DNA from: Aspidapion aeneum
Lineage: Eukaryota > Arthropoda > Insecta > Coleoptera > Brentidae
Assembly: GCA_963576565.1 (NCBI GenBank)
Contig: OY755038.1
Span: 142,452,558-142,516,557 of the forward strand
DNA: 64,000 bases
Direction: 5' to 3'
Shown: positions 24,553 to 36,700 of the stretch, in pieces
Layout of the letters: each line of letters starts with the position of its first letter
Position numbering within the stretch: the first letter of the stretch is position 1
Program-made: the position numbers and the translations under genes
The notes under the pieces: model-generated
What the model saw: only the letters and a program-made list of their open reading frames with translations
The model's database searches: none
What the model was told of the DNA's origin: nothing

Positions 24553-24641
24553 AAAAAAAGCTCTATCAAGAAAAAAGAAAAAAATAAAATTAATAAATTC
24601 AAAGACAAAAAGAAACCTGGAAAAAATAGAGGAAAAAAAAT

Positions 24642-25885
24642 TTGGAAAATAAAAATCAAAGCTTTGTAAAATGCCACGAAATAAACATATGATTATATTT
24701 ATTTGTAAGTTTAAAAAATGTAAACCTACATATCAAAAAAATATTATAATTCACAAATTTTACATTCTACAAAATGGCCACTTTCAACTTCATTTTGTTT
24801 GTCAAATATTGGATATTTAAGATGCTGGCCAGTTGGCTCGTTCCAGGCCATAAAACTTAAATCACACACACACACACACACACTTACACGCCTTATCAAC
24901 GGATACCGGACAATTTTTGTGCCAACTTTGGTTAAAATCAGGTTATCGATTTGTTGAAATATCGTGTCCCAGACAGACAGACACCGTCACAAAATTTCGT
25001 AGTTAGGCATTTTTTGTCTCAAATAACTTATTTTAAGTAAAAATAATCAAAAAACAGTTTTTAGCGATCTCAATAGCTTTCCATACCAAAATTATATCGT
25101 TGTTTTTTATTTTCATAAGCTTTCGAATAAAGTACAGCAATTGGGTTTATCGTATCTACTAAAGTTGTGTTAGTAGACTGGAAAAAGAACCCGTAAAAAA
25201 ATTCGGTTGGCTTTTAAGACCAAATATTAACCAGCTAGTGCTCTATTTAAAGTCGTCACCCTGTATGTCACAACTCTGTAGCAGCTAATAACAACCATTA
25301 AAATAACAGGCTGTAAAAATTACAAAAAAAGCAAATATCAAATGCAAGAAAATACACTTTAGTTTTGAGTTTTTAAAATATGTTAAGAAAAAAGAAAACT
25401 TAAGCAACGTTTTTAAATCTGAAAATTTGTTTAAAAAAAATCATATTATTGAGCTTTAAAAGCGGTATATAATATTTTCGACTGTCTGACCCTGTCTGGA
25501 CCTACCACAATTTTTATTAACCCTCAAACAGCACACTGGGGTGTGAAATACCCAGACAGTTATATTTTACAGTGTTAAAAATTTACATATTTTTTTATTT
25601 TTCCTAACACAAAATGTTTAAACATATATTCTACTGTTTCTTTACCGTAAACATATAAATATAATATGTCCATTAATATTATTTTTTATAAAAATAACAT
25701 TAAATTATAAAATTATTCACATTTTTTTTACCGTTCTCCCGCTAGATGCGGGTTTAGAAAGGAAAAGATAAAAATATTAGTTAATAAAAACTGCACAGTT
25801 TTTATCTACTAATTTTTTTGTTTGGGTAATTTATCAAAAAGGAGTCAGGGTAGCTTATAGATTATTTTATAATTTAGGGCTTAGG
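24642..25885. other. Intronic sequence with microsatellites, no gene
   Basis: It contains a short CA repeat (24863-24883) and a CAGACAGACAGA stretch near 24971 preceded by a GGTTAAAATCAGG-type block reminiscent of arthropod repeat 3' ends. Otherwise AT-rich and featureless. Confidence 0.5.
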
Positions 25886-25889
25886 GTAT

Positions 25890-26320
25890 TGTTACAAATT
25901 TAAGTTATTTAAATTTTATAGTTAGAATTTATTTAGGTTTAGTGTAGTATTAGGTTGATTTATCTTAAGGTTGTATTCTTAGTCTAGGTTTTAGTTGCGT
26001 TATCTGTGACAAACTCATGCACGGCCGCGTACCTTCTGGAAGAGACGAGAATGCTCGTAAATCGAAGAAGGATGGATGGTTCTCGAATAGTAGGCAGACC
26101 CTATATATAGGGCCGGACGCCACGTATGGAGTCAGTCACAGATACCGTACTGTAGTGGTCGTGAGATATTAACACGAAGTTAATAGACCGATTATAGTAG
26201 TGAATTATCAGCGAGTTATTAGTAAGTGTAAGTGCGTGTTTTTGTACATAATTGTCGAAATAAATTGACATATCGTTTTTGACGTTTGCGAGTTTTATTT
26301 GAAGTAGTGAACCCGTAACA
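25890..26320 (+). repeat. Gypsy 5' LTR
   Basis: TG...CA ends with the inverted TGTTA/TAACA pair. It contains a TATATATA box (26102-26109), an initiator-like TCAGTC about 31 bp downstream, and AATAAA at 26259-26264. This gives a plausible U3-R-U5 order. Confidence 0.93.
26034..26137 (+). promoter_or_regulatory. Gypsy core promoter with two TTCnnGAA sites
   Basis: TATATATA at 26102-26109 and an initiator TCAGTC at 26132-26137 have canonical spacing. Upstream lie TTCTGGAA (26034-26041) and TTCTCGAA (26080-26087), each an inverted pair of heat-shock-factor half-sites. Both are kept in the 3' LTR. TATA and Inr are directly visible; HSF binding is inferred. Confidence 0.6.
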
Positions 26321-26419
26321 ATTGGTGTCAGAAGTGAGACTAAAAGAAATAAATAGTGCAAAGAATATCTGTAAATAGTACCACCGGCTAGGACAATTGG
26401 ACAGAAGATTACTAAGTGA

Positions 26420-27140
26420 TTTTTCTAAAATATTCGAAGAAGTTCGATAGTGTTCTATTCAAAAACCAAAAGAGATATTTGAGAACCGATCGACATTAAC
26501 TTTACAGCCCAAAAAAAAATTAATAATTAGGAAGATTTTCTAGAATATTCCATCAATTTCTACGACGTTCTATTCGAGAACCGGAAGAGATATCCAAAAA
26601 GCGACTTCGACATTAGCCTAGTTATTTAAAAAGTAAAAATTAGAAAGAATTTCTAGAAGATTCGATAACATTCTACGACGTTCTATTCTAAAATCAGAAG
26701 AGATATACAAAAACCGACTTCGACAGTAGCTTAGTTATTCAAAAAGTGAGAATTAGAAAGAAGTTCTAGAATATTCCATAACATTCTACGACGTTCTATT
26801 CGAGAACCAAAAGAGATATCTAAAAAGCGACTTCGACATTAGCTTAGCTATTTGAAAAGTAAGAATTAGAAAGAATTTCTAGAATATTCCATAACATTCT
26901 GCAACGTTCTATTCGAGAACCATAAGAGATATACAAAAACCGACTTCGTCATTAGCTTAGCTATTTAAAAAGTAAGAATTGGAAATAATTTCTAGAATAT
27001 TCCATAACATTCTACGACGATCTATTCGAGAACCAAAGGAGATAATCAAAAAGTGACTTCTACATTTGCCTAGTAGTAGAAAGAGTGACATTTACTAGTA
27101 TATTACAGAAAATTACATTAGATCTTATTTAAGAATCAGA
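26420..27140 (+). repeat. 113-bp tandem array in the Gypsy leader, about 6-7 units
   Basis: Corresponding landmarks fall at exact 113-bp steps: the ACGACGTTCTATTC block at 26564, 26677, 26790, 26903 and 27016. There is a diverged unit before 26460 (115-bp step) and a degenerate one after 27100. The array sits between the primer-binding region and the gag start. Confidence 0.95.
26538..27032 (+). promoter_or_regulatory. Five heat-shock-element-like motifs, one per repeat unit
   Basis: TTCTAGAAnATTC occurs at 26538-26550, 26651-26663, 26764-26776, 26877-26889 and 26990-27002. Each is three alternating nTTCn/nGAAn pentamers, the canonical heat-shock element. Four of the units also carry TTCGAGAA (26573, 26799, 26912 and 27025). 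In the second unit this site is mutated while the first motif remains a perfect match (GATTC for TATTC). Binding by heat shock factor is inferred from the motif only. Confidence 0.7.
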
Positions 27141-27247
27141 GGAGATATTAAAAAAAACCAACTACGACATTAGCTTTATAGACCAAAAATAAACATTTTA
27201 AGTGATTTATCAGGAAGTTGATGCTTACTAGATAAGGATCAGCAAAG

Positions 27248-28564
27248 ATGGAAGATCTAACTAAAATGATGTAGGCTCTTGCAGCTCAAATGGCTCAAAA
27301 CCGGAACGATATAAGACAGACCATTGAGCAAAACCTGGACAATATGGGACAGACCATTGAACAAAAGCAGGGCGATATGAAACGGACCATGGACGACATG
27401 CAGAACGACATGCAGAAAAACTTTGACCAAATAAAGAGCAACTCCGAACAGCTGAGAGAAGAGTTTAAGACTGCAACCGAAGATCTTAAGGAAGAAATAA
27501 CTCAAAGAATGCATAGTGTGGAACAAAAGGTACAAAATAAATTGCAGAATGTAGAAGAAAAGGTACATAATATTGAAGAAAAGGTACAGAATGTTAGGGA
27601 AGAAGTTTTTCAAACCATGGAAGAAAAATTCCAGGACGTGTCAAAACAGCTTATACAACTCCAAAAAGAACACAACAAAATAAAAGCTCAGGGATGTGTT
27701 GTGAATTCCAACCAAAACATTAAGCCTCCAAATTTCGATGGTACGTCGTCCTGGTCCACCTACAAACAACAGTTTGAAGCTGCCGCTGCTGCAAATGGCT
27801 GGGACGATGACGAAAAAGCTACAGCCTTGTTAGTAGCTCTACGAGAACCTGCTCTGGGACTTTTACGGTCCATTCCAGCCGAACAAAAACAGAATTATAA
27901 CGTTTTAGTGGCAGCATTAGAAAGAAGGTATGGAGATGAACACTTGCAAAATTTACATTGGTCAGAATTAAATATTCGCCAACAAAGAGCAGGAGAGTCA
28001 TTACAAGAGTATGAAGCAGATATCAGGAGGCTGATGTATTTGGCTTACCCAGAAATGCCAGAAAATTATAGAGATCCCTTCACGGTAGACCGCTTTATTA
28101 ATGGCTTGCGAGACGTGGAGAAGTTACTTCGCCGAGAACGCTTCCATAACAGCAGCGAAGTGTTGATTCGAGCCCTCGAAATTGAGTCATCAAATAATAT
28201 GTCCAGGCCAAAAGTAAGTGCTGTCTCAATTCAGGAGAGTGAAGAAATGAGCAATGAACAAGAGGTTCCCTCGAAGACGCTAAGCCAAATTCTTCAATCA
28301 CTGATAGAGAAGATTGACTCTTTGAAAGAAAGCAGACGATTCCCACCAAATGTAAAGTGTTTCAGATGCGGACGTACAGGGCCTATTCAACGCGATTGTC
28401 GTGCCCAAATGAGGTCTCGCTCACCATCTAGCGGGACAGAGTACCAAAGAAGAAATCAGGAGGAACTAAAACTAGATAACGCGGAGGGGCGGGTGTTAAT
28501 GAATGGAAAGGTAGCCCCCAAAATTTACACTATCAAGAGCTTAAACAAACTGCTGACAGGCTGA
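27248..28564 (+). pseudogene. Gypsy gag
   Basis: The likely original start is the ATG at 27248. A TAG stop at 27272 follows eight codons later, and the frame then stays open from 27290 to 28564. The N-terminal half is a long charged coiled coil with repeated DMQ/EEKVQN-type heptads. Next is a capsid-like region (about residues 140-300 of the open part: NFDGTSSWSTYKQQFEAAA, LQEYEADIRRLMYLAYP). The final zinc knuckle reads CFRCGRTGPIQRDC, with Pro where the metal-binding His is expected. Gag would assemble particles and package RNA. The early stop and damaged knuckle argue against function. Pol follows at once, shifted in frame. Confidence 0.85.
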
Positions 28565-31500
28565 ACATCGACGGACTTATAAATGGAAGACAAGTTAATA
28601 TCACAGTAGACACTGGTGCTGCCATATCATTGCTTAAGTCCAAAATTGCAACGAGATATAAAATTCGACCAACAGAAAAGAAAATAACACTTAAGACTGT
28701 GACTGGAGAATCCGCCGACGTCTTGGGGCAGACAGACATAGACCTACAGCTGGGAAGATTGAAGATTCGCCACACTGTATTAGTTGCAGATATAGAAGAC
28801 GAATTTATTTTGGAAATGGACTTGATAAGTAGACATGGATTTGCGTTTGATAATAAACTTAATACCCTAAGATTTGGGAACGAAGAGTTCATTTTGTCAA
28901 ATAGTCACTTCAATAAAGAACCAATAAAGGTGATGGCAGTATGCACAACAAGACTGGTCGGTAACAGTGAGACCATAATTTTTGGGAGGCTAGAAAGTAA
29001 AACAGCAAGCTGCGTCGGACTCATAAGCCAACAGAATATACCCAACACCTACCTCGTTGCAAAGTCACTAGTTAAAACCGATAAAGACATCCCGATTAGA
29101 GTCGCCAATATTTTCCCAAATAGTGTCAAAATTAATAAGGGAGAGGTGGTAGCATTATTTGAACCAGTCCAGAAAGTGACAAGATGTGAAGAGCCAATTT
29201 TCGAGGGTAAAAGCAAGTTACCAACGGAGGTACTTCAGCAATTCCAGTCAACCTGGCAACATCTCACTCCAGAAGAATTTAGTAAAGCGAGAAAGTTTAT
29301 AGAAGAGCAAAGTAATATCTTCGAAACTAAGAGTAGTTCGGGACGCACAAACCTTATTCAACATTCCATCAACACTGGTGATGCCCAACCGATAAGACAG
29401 CCCCAAGAAGACTACCAATGGCCAAACAAGAAGAAGTTCACAATCTCATTAATAAAATGCTCAGTGACGGGGTTATTGAAGAGTCATCAAGTCCTTGGTC
29501 ATCTCCTGTGGTGCTGGTCACTAAAAAAGATGGAAGTACTAGATTTTGCGTCGACTACAGGAAACTTAACGATGTGACCAAGAAAGATAGTTACCCCCTG
29601 CCTAGAATAGACGACACCTTGACAACATTGGCAGGATCATATTGGTTTTCTACTCTTGACCTAAAAAGTGGGTATTGGCAAGTAGGAATCTTTGAAAGAG
29701 ATAAAGAGAAGACAGCATTCTCTGCTGGCAGTGGACTTTACCAGTTTAATGTGATGCCGTTTGGCCTATGTAATGCCCCAGCAACATTTGAAAGACTAAT
29801 GGAAGTTGTTCTACGAGGCCTTACTTGGAAAACCTGCCACCTGCCTAGTTTACTTGGATGATGTCATAGTAATGGGCAAATCATTTCAAGATCATCTAGA
29901 CAATTTACAAGAAGTATTTTCAACAATCAAAAATGCCAATCTTAAATTAAACCCAAAGAAATGTTTTCTATTCCAAGAAAAAGTTGAGTTCCTCGGTCAC
30001 GTCGTTTCCCGAGATGGCATCCACACTGACGAAAAGAAGTTACAAGCAATAAAAGAATGGCCTCAACCTCGTGACAAACATGAATTAAGAAGCCTTTTGG
30101 GTCTGTGTACATACTACAGACGATTTGTAGAAGTATTCGCCAAAATAGCGTCTCCATTACATAGACTTACAGAAGATAAAGCTTCTTACAGATAGAATAC
30201 AGAATGTGACCAAGCATTTAGAAGAGTAAAAGCAGCATTATGTTCTAGTCCGATTCTCGCATATCCTATTCCCAAAGGTAAATTCATATTAGATACTGAT
30301 GCGAGCAACGATGGCATAGGAGCAGTACTCTCTCAAGTACAAGATGGAGAAGAACGGGTCATCGAATTTTTCAGCAAAAAGCTATCCAAACCAGAGAGAA
30401 ATTATTGTGTTACCAGAAAGGAGCTCCTAGCCATCATTAAATCCGTAGATTACTTTCACAAATACCTCTACGGACAAGAGTTTCTGATTAAAACGGATCA
30501 TGCTGCGTTACAGTGGCTCATGAAAATGAAACAACCTGAGGGGCAAGTCGCGAGATGGATAGAAAAGCTACAACAATACCATTATCAAATTAAGCACTGA
30601 GCGGGAAGGGTGCATAATAATGCAGATGCATTGTCGAGAAGACCTTGCCCTGAAGATTGTATACATTGCAGGAGAATTGACCAGAAAGAAGGAATTACCT
30701 ACGTGCGTCAGATAAAATTAGAACCAGATGAAGAATGGATGTCGGCTTCAATTAGAACCACACAACTTGACGACAAAGATGTAGGACCTATATTGCGATT
30801 AAAAGAAGAGAACAAGCCATGACCATCATGGCAAGATATCGCAAACCAAGGGATGATATTCAAATCACTGTGGGCACAATGGGATTCACTGATAGTAGAA
30901 GAAAACATTCTTAAACGCGCCTGGGAAAGTGCCGATGGCCTTACTGTGATTAATCAAGTAGTAGTTCCTAGGAGCATGGTAGACCATATAATGGCCGAAT
31001 GCCATGGTGGAAAATCAGGCGCGCACCTAGGCATAAATAAAACAATGGACAAAATCCGAAACCGATTTTATTGGGTCAATTACTTTCAAGATGTGAAAAA
31101 CTGGTGCCGCCGATGTTCGACTTGTGCAGCCAGCCAAGGTCCCAAAACAAGGTCCAGAGGTCAAATGAAACAATGTAACGTAGGCCTGCAGAAACTAAAA
31201 AGGGCAACAAATACATCCTTGTTGTCATGGATTACTTTAGTAAATGGCCAGAAGTTTTTGCTTTGCCTAACCAAGAGGCCACTACAGTTGCAGAAGTTCT
31301 GGTAAATGGTGTTTTCAGCAGATTTGGCATTCCTTTGGAACTACATTCAGATCAAGGGAGGAACTTTGAATCAAAGCTTTTCCAGAATCTCTGTGACCTT
31401 TTAGGAATACATAAAACACGAATTTAATAAAACAATAGAAGAACATCTTTGCAAAGTTGTTGATGAGCACCAAACAGATTGGGACCAATATATTCTATTG

Positions 31501-31974
31501 TTTTTGATGGCCTACAGAACCGCCGTACACAATACGACAGGAGCTACTCCATCTAGTATCCTGTTTGGTAGAGAACTGCGTTTACCATGTGATATCATGT
31601 TTGGTTCACCTGAAGAAGAACACTTAGAGGTTAATGATTATGTCGAACGTTTAAGGCAAAAGCTGCACGATATCCATGAGGTGGTTAGAGAGCGAATAGA
31701 AATAGCCAGTGACCGCATGAAAGCGAGATATGACCTGAAAGCAAACTCTTCAGGGTTCAAAGAGAATGATTAAGTCTGGCTATACAATCCTCAACGCAAG
31801 AAAGGAAGATCACCTAAGTTGACACCACCATGGGAAGGACCTTATAAAGTTGTTAAGAGAATTAATGATGTAGTCTACCGAATACAGAGAAGCCCGAAGT
31901 CCAAGATGAAAGTTGTTCATCTAGACAGACTAAAACCTTACCTGGGAAATGTTGATCGAGACGATCAAACCTGA
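28565..31974 (+). pseudogene. Gypsy pol: protease, RT, RNase H, integrase
   Basis: Protease shows ITVDTGAAISLL near 28605. RT runs from 29420 to 30190 with FCVDYRKLN and VYLDDVIV. RNase H has DTDASNDGIGAVLS and KTDHAALQWL (30290-30520). Integrase has the H2C2 region near 31000-31130 (HLGINKTMDKI, CRRCSTC) and HSDQGRNF. Breaks include a one-base loss near 29405, a 7-bp tandem duplication near 29835 that restores frame, stops at 30193, 30598 and 30820, and deletions near 31180 and 31425. The two deletions fall where the first catalytic Asp and the catalytic Glu of the integrase should be. The C-terminal end (VVHLDRLKPYLG) is preserved. The element cannot mobilise itself. Confidence 0.88.
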
Positions 31975-31986
31975 AGAAGAGGATAG

Positions 31987-32000
31987 TGTTACAAACTTAA
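31987..32000 (+). repeat. Gypsy 3' LTR, first 14 bp
   Basis: TGTTACAAACTTAA matches the 5' LTR start with one change (C for T). Its last five bases CTTAA are the BEL target site, duplicated at 39811-39815. Confidence 0.93.
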
Positions 32001-32710
32001 TGGTTCGTCCCGCCTTCCTTTTTGTAAATATGTTCTTTTTACTATAATTTACCAAATTGGTTCGAATTAGGCTATTTGGTGATTCACTAGAGCATTTTCT
32101 ATTTTTTGTTTATTTAGTATTAATTAACTAATTAAGTACTTAAAATTACTGGGTTATTTGCATTTGAAACTCCCGCGGTTTTAAAGGCAAATATTACAAT
32201 TTGCTATAATCAATTTACTTTACATAAAATGCATTTTGAATTACTAAGGTTCCTAGTTCCTTTAATATGGACCTTCGTAATCTCATTCCCTCCTACTTAT
32301 TCCCTTTTCTCCTACGCCTATGGATTAACGACGCCACTGGGCGCCATGTGGGAGAATGAACGCAGCAGCGATACCTGCTGCCGCAGCACAGAGAACCGTT
32401 TCGCCTTCGAACGATAACACACGCGTGTTAGCTACTCTCCTACCGCAGGAATGTGGGGTGCAAAAACTAAGGTTTAACAGCGCGTCCTCCCATGAGTTCC
32501 ACTTCCTGTATAAAAATGGTAAGTGAAAATGCATTATTTTTACCTTACATACATTTGTTTATTGCTACACTAACCTAGAAGGTAAACTAGACCATTTCAG
32601 AATCCCTTATACCAGCTTAGCCTATGACCTTATTCCCTTAAAATTACAGTCCACATCTGACACCGTTAAATTCCAGACAACTCTCCTATCTGGACCACCA
32701 GGGAGCCCCA
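32001..32710 (+). repeat. BEL 5' LTR
   Basis: Starts TGGTTCGTCCCGCC and ends GGGAGCCCCA. Contains TATAAAAA at 32509. A strong donor-like GTAAGTG follows at 32519. No canonical AATAAA was noticed. Confidence 0.95.
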
Positions 32711-33766
32711 TTTTTGATCCTTAGCGACCCGGATTTCTGGAATCGTTTTTTTTGCCTTTTTAGGTTAGTTTTTTTTACTGGTTTCAAATGCAAGAAAAAC
32801 CCTTGTTTTTCCTAAATGCCTTTTTTACTGGTTTCAAATGCAAGAAAAACCCTTGTTTTTCTTACATGCCTACTTTAGAAAACCCCTAGGTTTCTAAAAT
32901 ACATTTTGCGATTTTTTTTTTGTGTAAAAACAAATGCAAGAAAAACCCTTGTTTTTCTTACATGCCTACTTTAGAAAACCCCTAGGTTTCTAAAATACAT
33001 TTTGCGATTTTTTTTGTGTAAAAATTAAATATTTTTAACAATAAATTTAGCCTTTTCATGCGAAAAACCAAACACAGATAAAATCTGTAAACTACTATGC
33101 TTTTTTTTGTTTCGAATAAATCAAGTTTTTTCGTTTCTTTTTTGTAAAAAAAAAACCGTATGGAATTCGGGTGTTTTTTTGTTTGTCACTGGAAATAGTT
33201 TAAAATAGTGTCTGCAAAGTGCTATTATTTTAGCCGTTGTGCCTTCACATTTGTGGATTGCTATAATTATATCCAATTTGCTCGAAAAAAAAATCTCCAA
33301 ATTGCCATATTCATTTTTGCTTATTGCAAATTGCTATGACTATATCCGATTGCGGATGCTTTACTATATTCGTTTTTGCGTAAAAATTGCTATGAATATA
33401 TCTATTTCTAATTTACTATTATAATATCTGTCTGCAAATGGCTATGATTGTATCCATTTTTTGCGTGCAAAGGCAGATAAATAGTTTTACCAAATTAAAT
33501 GCTTTTGATTTGTAGGTATTTATTTTTAAATTTAATACATAGGTACCTACTTATTTGAATTCGCGAGGCGAAGATAAAAAAACTTATACACAAGTTTTTT
33601 GTTATCATTAGTTTGCATCGGGTATTTTCTTTACTTTTGTGCGCTTATAGTTTGATTATTGTAATTAAACGTAGGACATTAATATTTATACAGGGTGTCC
33701 AAATTTTGATTTTTTTTTCAGTTTACCTAATTTTTGTCAATTATTTTTTGGATTTTTTTTTAAATC
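32711..33766 (+). repeat. BEL leader with short tandem repeats
   Basis: This is the 1,056-bp untranslated leader. CAAATGCAAGAAAAACCC recurs at 32785, 32835 and 32931, giving a 50-bp then a 96-bp duplication. Diverged ATTGCTATGAnTATATCC units occupy about 33255-33460. A T-rich tract ending CAG (about 33720) just before the ORF looks like a splice acceptor. The leader therefore might be partly spliced, which is speculative. Confidence 0.7.
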
Positions 33767-36700
33767 ATGTCTAGTTCGGATAAAATTTTAAAGGCTAAAG
33801 CCTTGCGCTATAGTGCGATTTCACAGCTAAATTTGATCATTGAATCCGCGACCCTCGCAAAAAATGACCCTGCCTATCACAGCGGCTTTAAAGTCAAATT
33901 TCGGACATTGTCAAAAATCAAAAAAGATTTTGAAAAGCACCATAATACTTTGTTGACGTTGGTAGCCTCTGATGAGGATCGCTTAGTAGTAGAAACCAAA
34001 GTGTCTATGGACTTTTGCAAACGCTGTGACGAGATTTCCACTATATTTTACGAACTTTTCGAACTACCCTTTGAAGATGTAGGGCTTTTGAGCAGTACGA
34101 TAAATCCCATGGGCAGTCCCTGTGCCTCCACAAACCAGCATGGTTTACTGCCTAGGATAAAAATACCTCTTTTTCAAGGGGAATTTAAGGAGTTTCCAAC
34201 CTTTTTGCAAGCCTTTAATGCTACCGTGCACAATAATAGGTCGCTGGGAAACTTTGAAAAATTCAATTTGCTTTTTTCTAATTTAAAGGGCCCTGCCCTG
34301 GATGTCATTTCTGACATTCCTATCCTTGCTGAAAATTATTTAAATGCCTACCACACCTTGGTGGATAGGTATACAAATAAACGATTACAAGCTTACCTTC
34401 ACTGGAAGGCAATTGAAGGCTTCTCTCCTCTTACTAAAGAGAATGCTACGAATTTGAGGAATTTGCTTGATTGTTTTTCGAAAAACTTAAGTGCTTTAAA
34501 AGTCATGGGTTTTAAAACGGAGTTTTGGGATTATATTATGGCACAAATGCTCTTGGATAGGTTGGACCTAACCACGCGCAAGGCATTTGAGCAAAATTAT
34601 TGCTCCAATGAGATCCCCTCTTATGATAAAATTCGTGCTTTTGTTTCTAGCCATTGCATTGCGTTGGAACAAATACAACAAACTCAAGATTACTTAAAAA
34701 ATAAAGATTTGTCAACTTCAAGTCCGAAAAATCAAGCAAAGTTTCAAAATCGATCTGCTTTGTTTGCTAATACTCAGAGAGCCTCCAAAAATGCATCCCA
34801 GTCTCCAAATGGCCAAAGTGGCTTAAATAATACTCCAAACCCTCAAAAATTTTGTTTTCTCTGTAAAAGTGGCGATCATATAATATACAGATGTCCTCAT
34901 TTTTTGGCGAAAACTCCCCAGCAACGTTTTGAGATTGTTAAACAACATAAAGCGTGTGTCAACTGTTTGGCCTCAAAGCATAATTTACCCCAGCAATGCA
35001 AATCAGAAAAAAGATGTTTACATTGTGGCCAATTTCATCACAGTCTCTTACATTTTTTTCCTATTAATTCTACACCTAGTTCTGCGAGTAGCCCCTCTAC
35101 TTCTGCAGTGCAACCCCCGAGGAGCCCCGTGGCTACCGAATTTAATAGAACCACTAACACCATTGTTACTGGTATGTCTTTAAATGATCGCGAAGTACTT
35201 CTCTGTACCGCTTTAATACAAATACAGGATGTTTTTCAAAATTGGCACACAGTGCGCGCCATCTGTGACTCTGGTGCTCAATCTTCATTTATATCTAAGT
35301 CATGTGCTGATAGTTTGGGCCTTCCTAAATTTAATATCGCCATGACTCTACAAAGCTTAGATCGAATGACAACTCCGGCAAAATCTGGAATTAATTGCAA
35401 TATATCCTCTTTGCGTGATAATAATTTTGTTTTTAATTTTGATGCGATAATACTCGATAAAATTTGTAGTGATTTACCTCATTCCTCATTTTCGATTAAA
35501 AGTTTTCCTTTTCTCGCCAACTTAGCACTAGCTGACCCAGGCTTTAATAAAAGCGATAAAATTGATTTATTGTTGGGCGGCGATGTGTACCCTTACATTT
35601 TGCTAGATGGTCGTTTGTCTACGGGACCCAACAACCCCGTCTGCATTAATACTATTTTTGGTTGGGGAATAATGGGCAATCTTTCACTTTCACCTTCAAC
35701 TACAAATCAAATTAAAACATTTTTTACTACGTCAATGAACGATTCTTTTGTCAATTTAGATAAAAATCTACAACGATTTTGGCAAATAGATGACATACCT
35801 AATGTCAAGGCCATTGACCCCGAAGATGAGTTTTGCGAAAATTATTTTTTGAAAACTACCTCAAAAAATGAGGAGGGGAGATATATTGTATCTTTACCAT
35901 TTAAAGTTACTGCTCCAGATTTTGGCGACACTCGATCCATTGCCGTACGTCGTTTTTTCTCCCTTGAGAAGAAATTGCTACAAAACCCTGATTTTTATGC
36001 TGCCTACAGCTCTGTTTTACAAGATTATTTAGATAATAATCATATGCAACCGGTTTCTGCACCTTTGCCGACCGAAATTTCAAATCATTTTTATATTGCA
36101 CACCATGCGGTGTTTAAAAAAGATTCTACTAGCACCCCCCTGAGGGTGGTTTTTGATGCGAGCATGCACGCCCCTGGCAAAATCTCGCTCAACAACGCTG
36201 TTTATACTGGGCCCCCTTTACAAAGGGACTTACAAAAAATTTTATTACTTTATCGTTTGCATAAATTTTGCTTTTGTTGCGACATCCGTCAAATGTACAG
36301 GATGATTTTAGTTGACCCTAGTCAAACTAATTTTCAAAGAATAGTTTGGAGGTTTGATCCTAACCAGCCTATTCAAGACTTCGAAATAAATAGAGTTTTA
36401 TTCGGGGTCTCTTGTAGCCCCTTTTTGGCTATCAGAACTTTGCTGCAACTTGCTAGAGAGCATGAGGACCTTCCTCTTGCCTCAAAAATCATTGAGGAGG
36501 CAGTTTTTGTCGATGATGTGATTTCGGGAAGTGATGACTTTTTTAAGGCCACTGAGATGAAAAATCAATTAATCGAGCTACTTAGCCGAGGTGGATTCGA
36601 ATTGCGTAAATGGGCGAGCAATTGTCCCGAGTTACTATCCGATCTTCCTGAGTCACACATTTCGATGAAGGCTCTTTCTCTCGATTTAGATGCTGAAAAT

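Larger units (their letters stand above)
19500..24640 (+). mobile_element. I-clade LINE, full domain set but decayed
   Basis: A + strand non-LTR retrotransposon with ORF1 (zinc knuckles) at 19676-20807 and ORF2 at 21150-24552, comprising endonuclease, RT, RNase H and a C-terminal zinc-binding tail. An RNase H domain after the RT places it in the I clade. Both ORFs carry frameshifts and stops, and part of the endonuclease is deleted. The 5' end is approximate (5' UTR between about 19500 and 19675). The 3' end is an A-rich region after 24552. No target duplication was identified. Confidence 0.8.

Noticed and set aside
32229..32534. Short ORFs duplicated at 39329-39634
   Set aside because: They are inside the two BEL LTRs and are identical only because the LTRs are; no protein family features.
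33690..33712. ACAGGGTGTCC, a common MITE terminus
   Set aside because: No inverted partner within the BEL leader, and the location is part of the intact BEL element.
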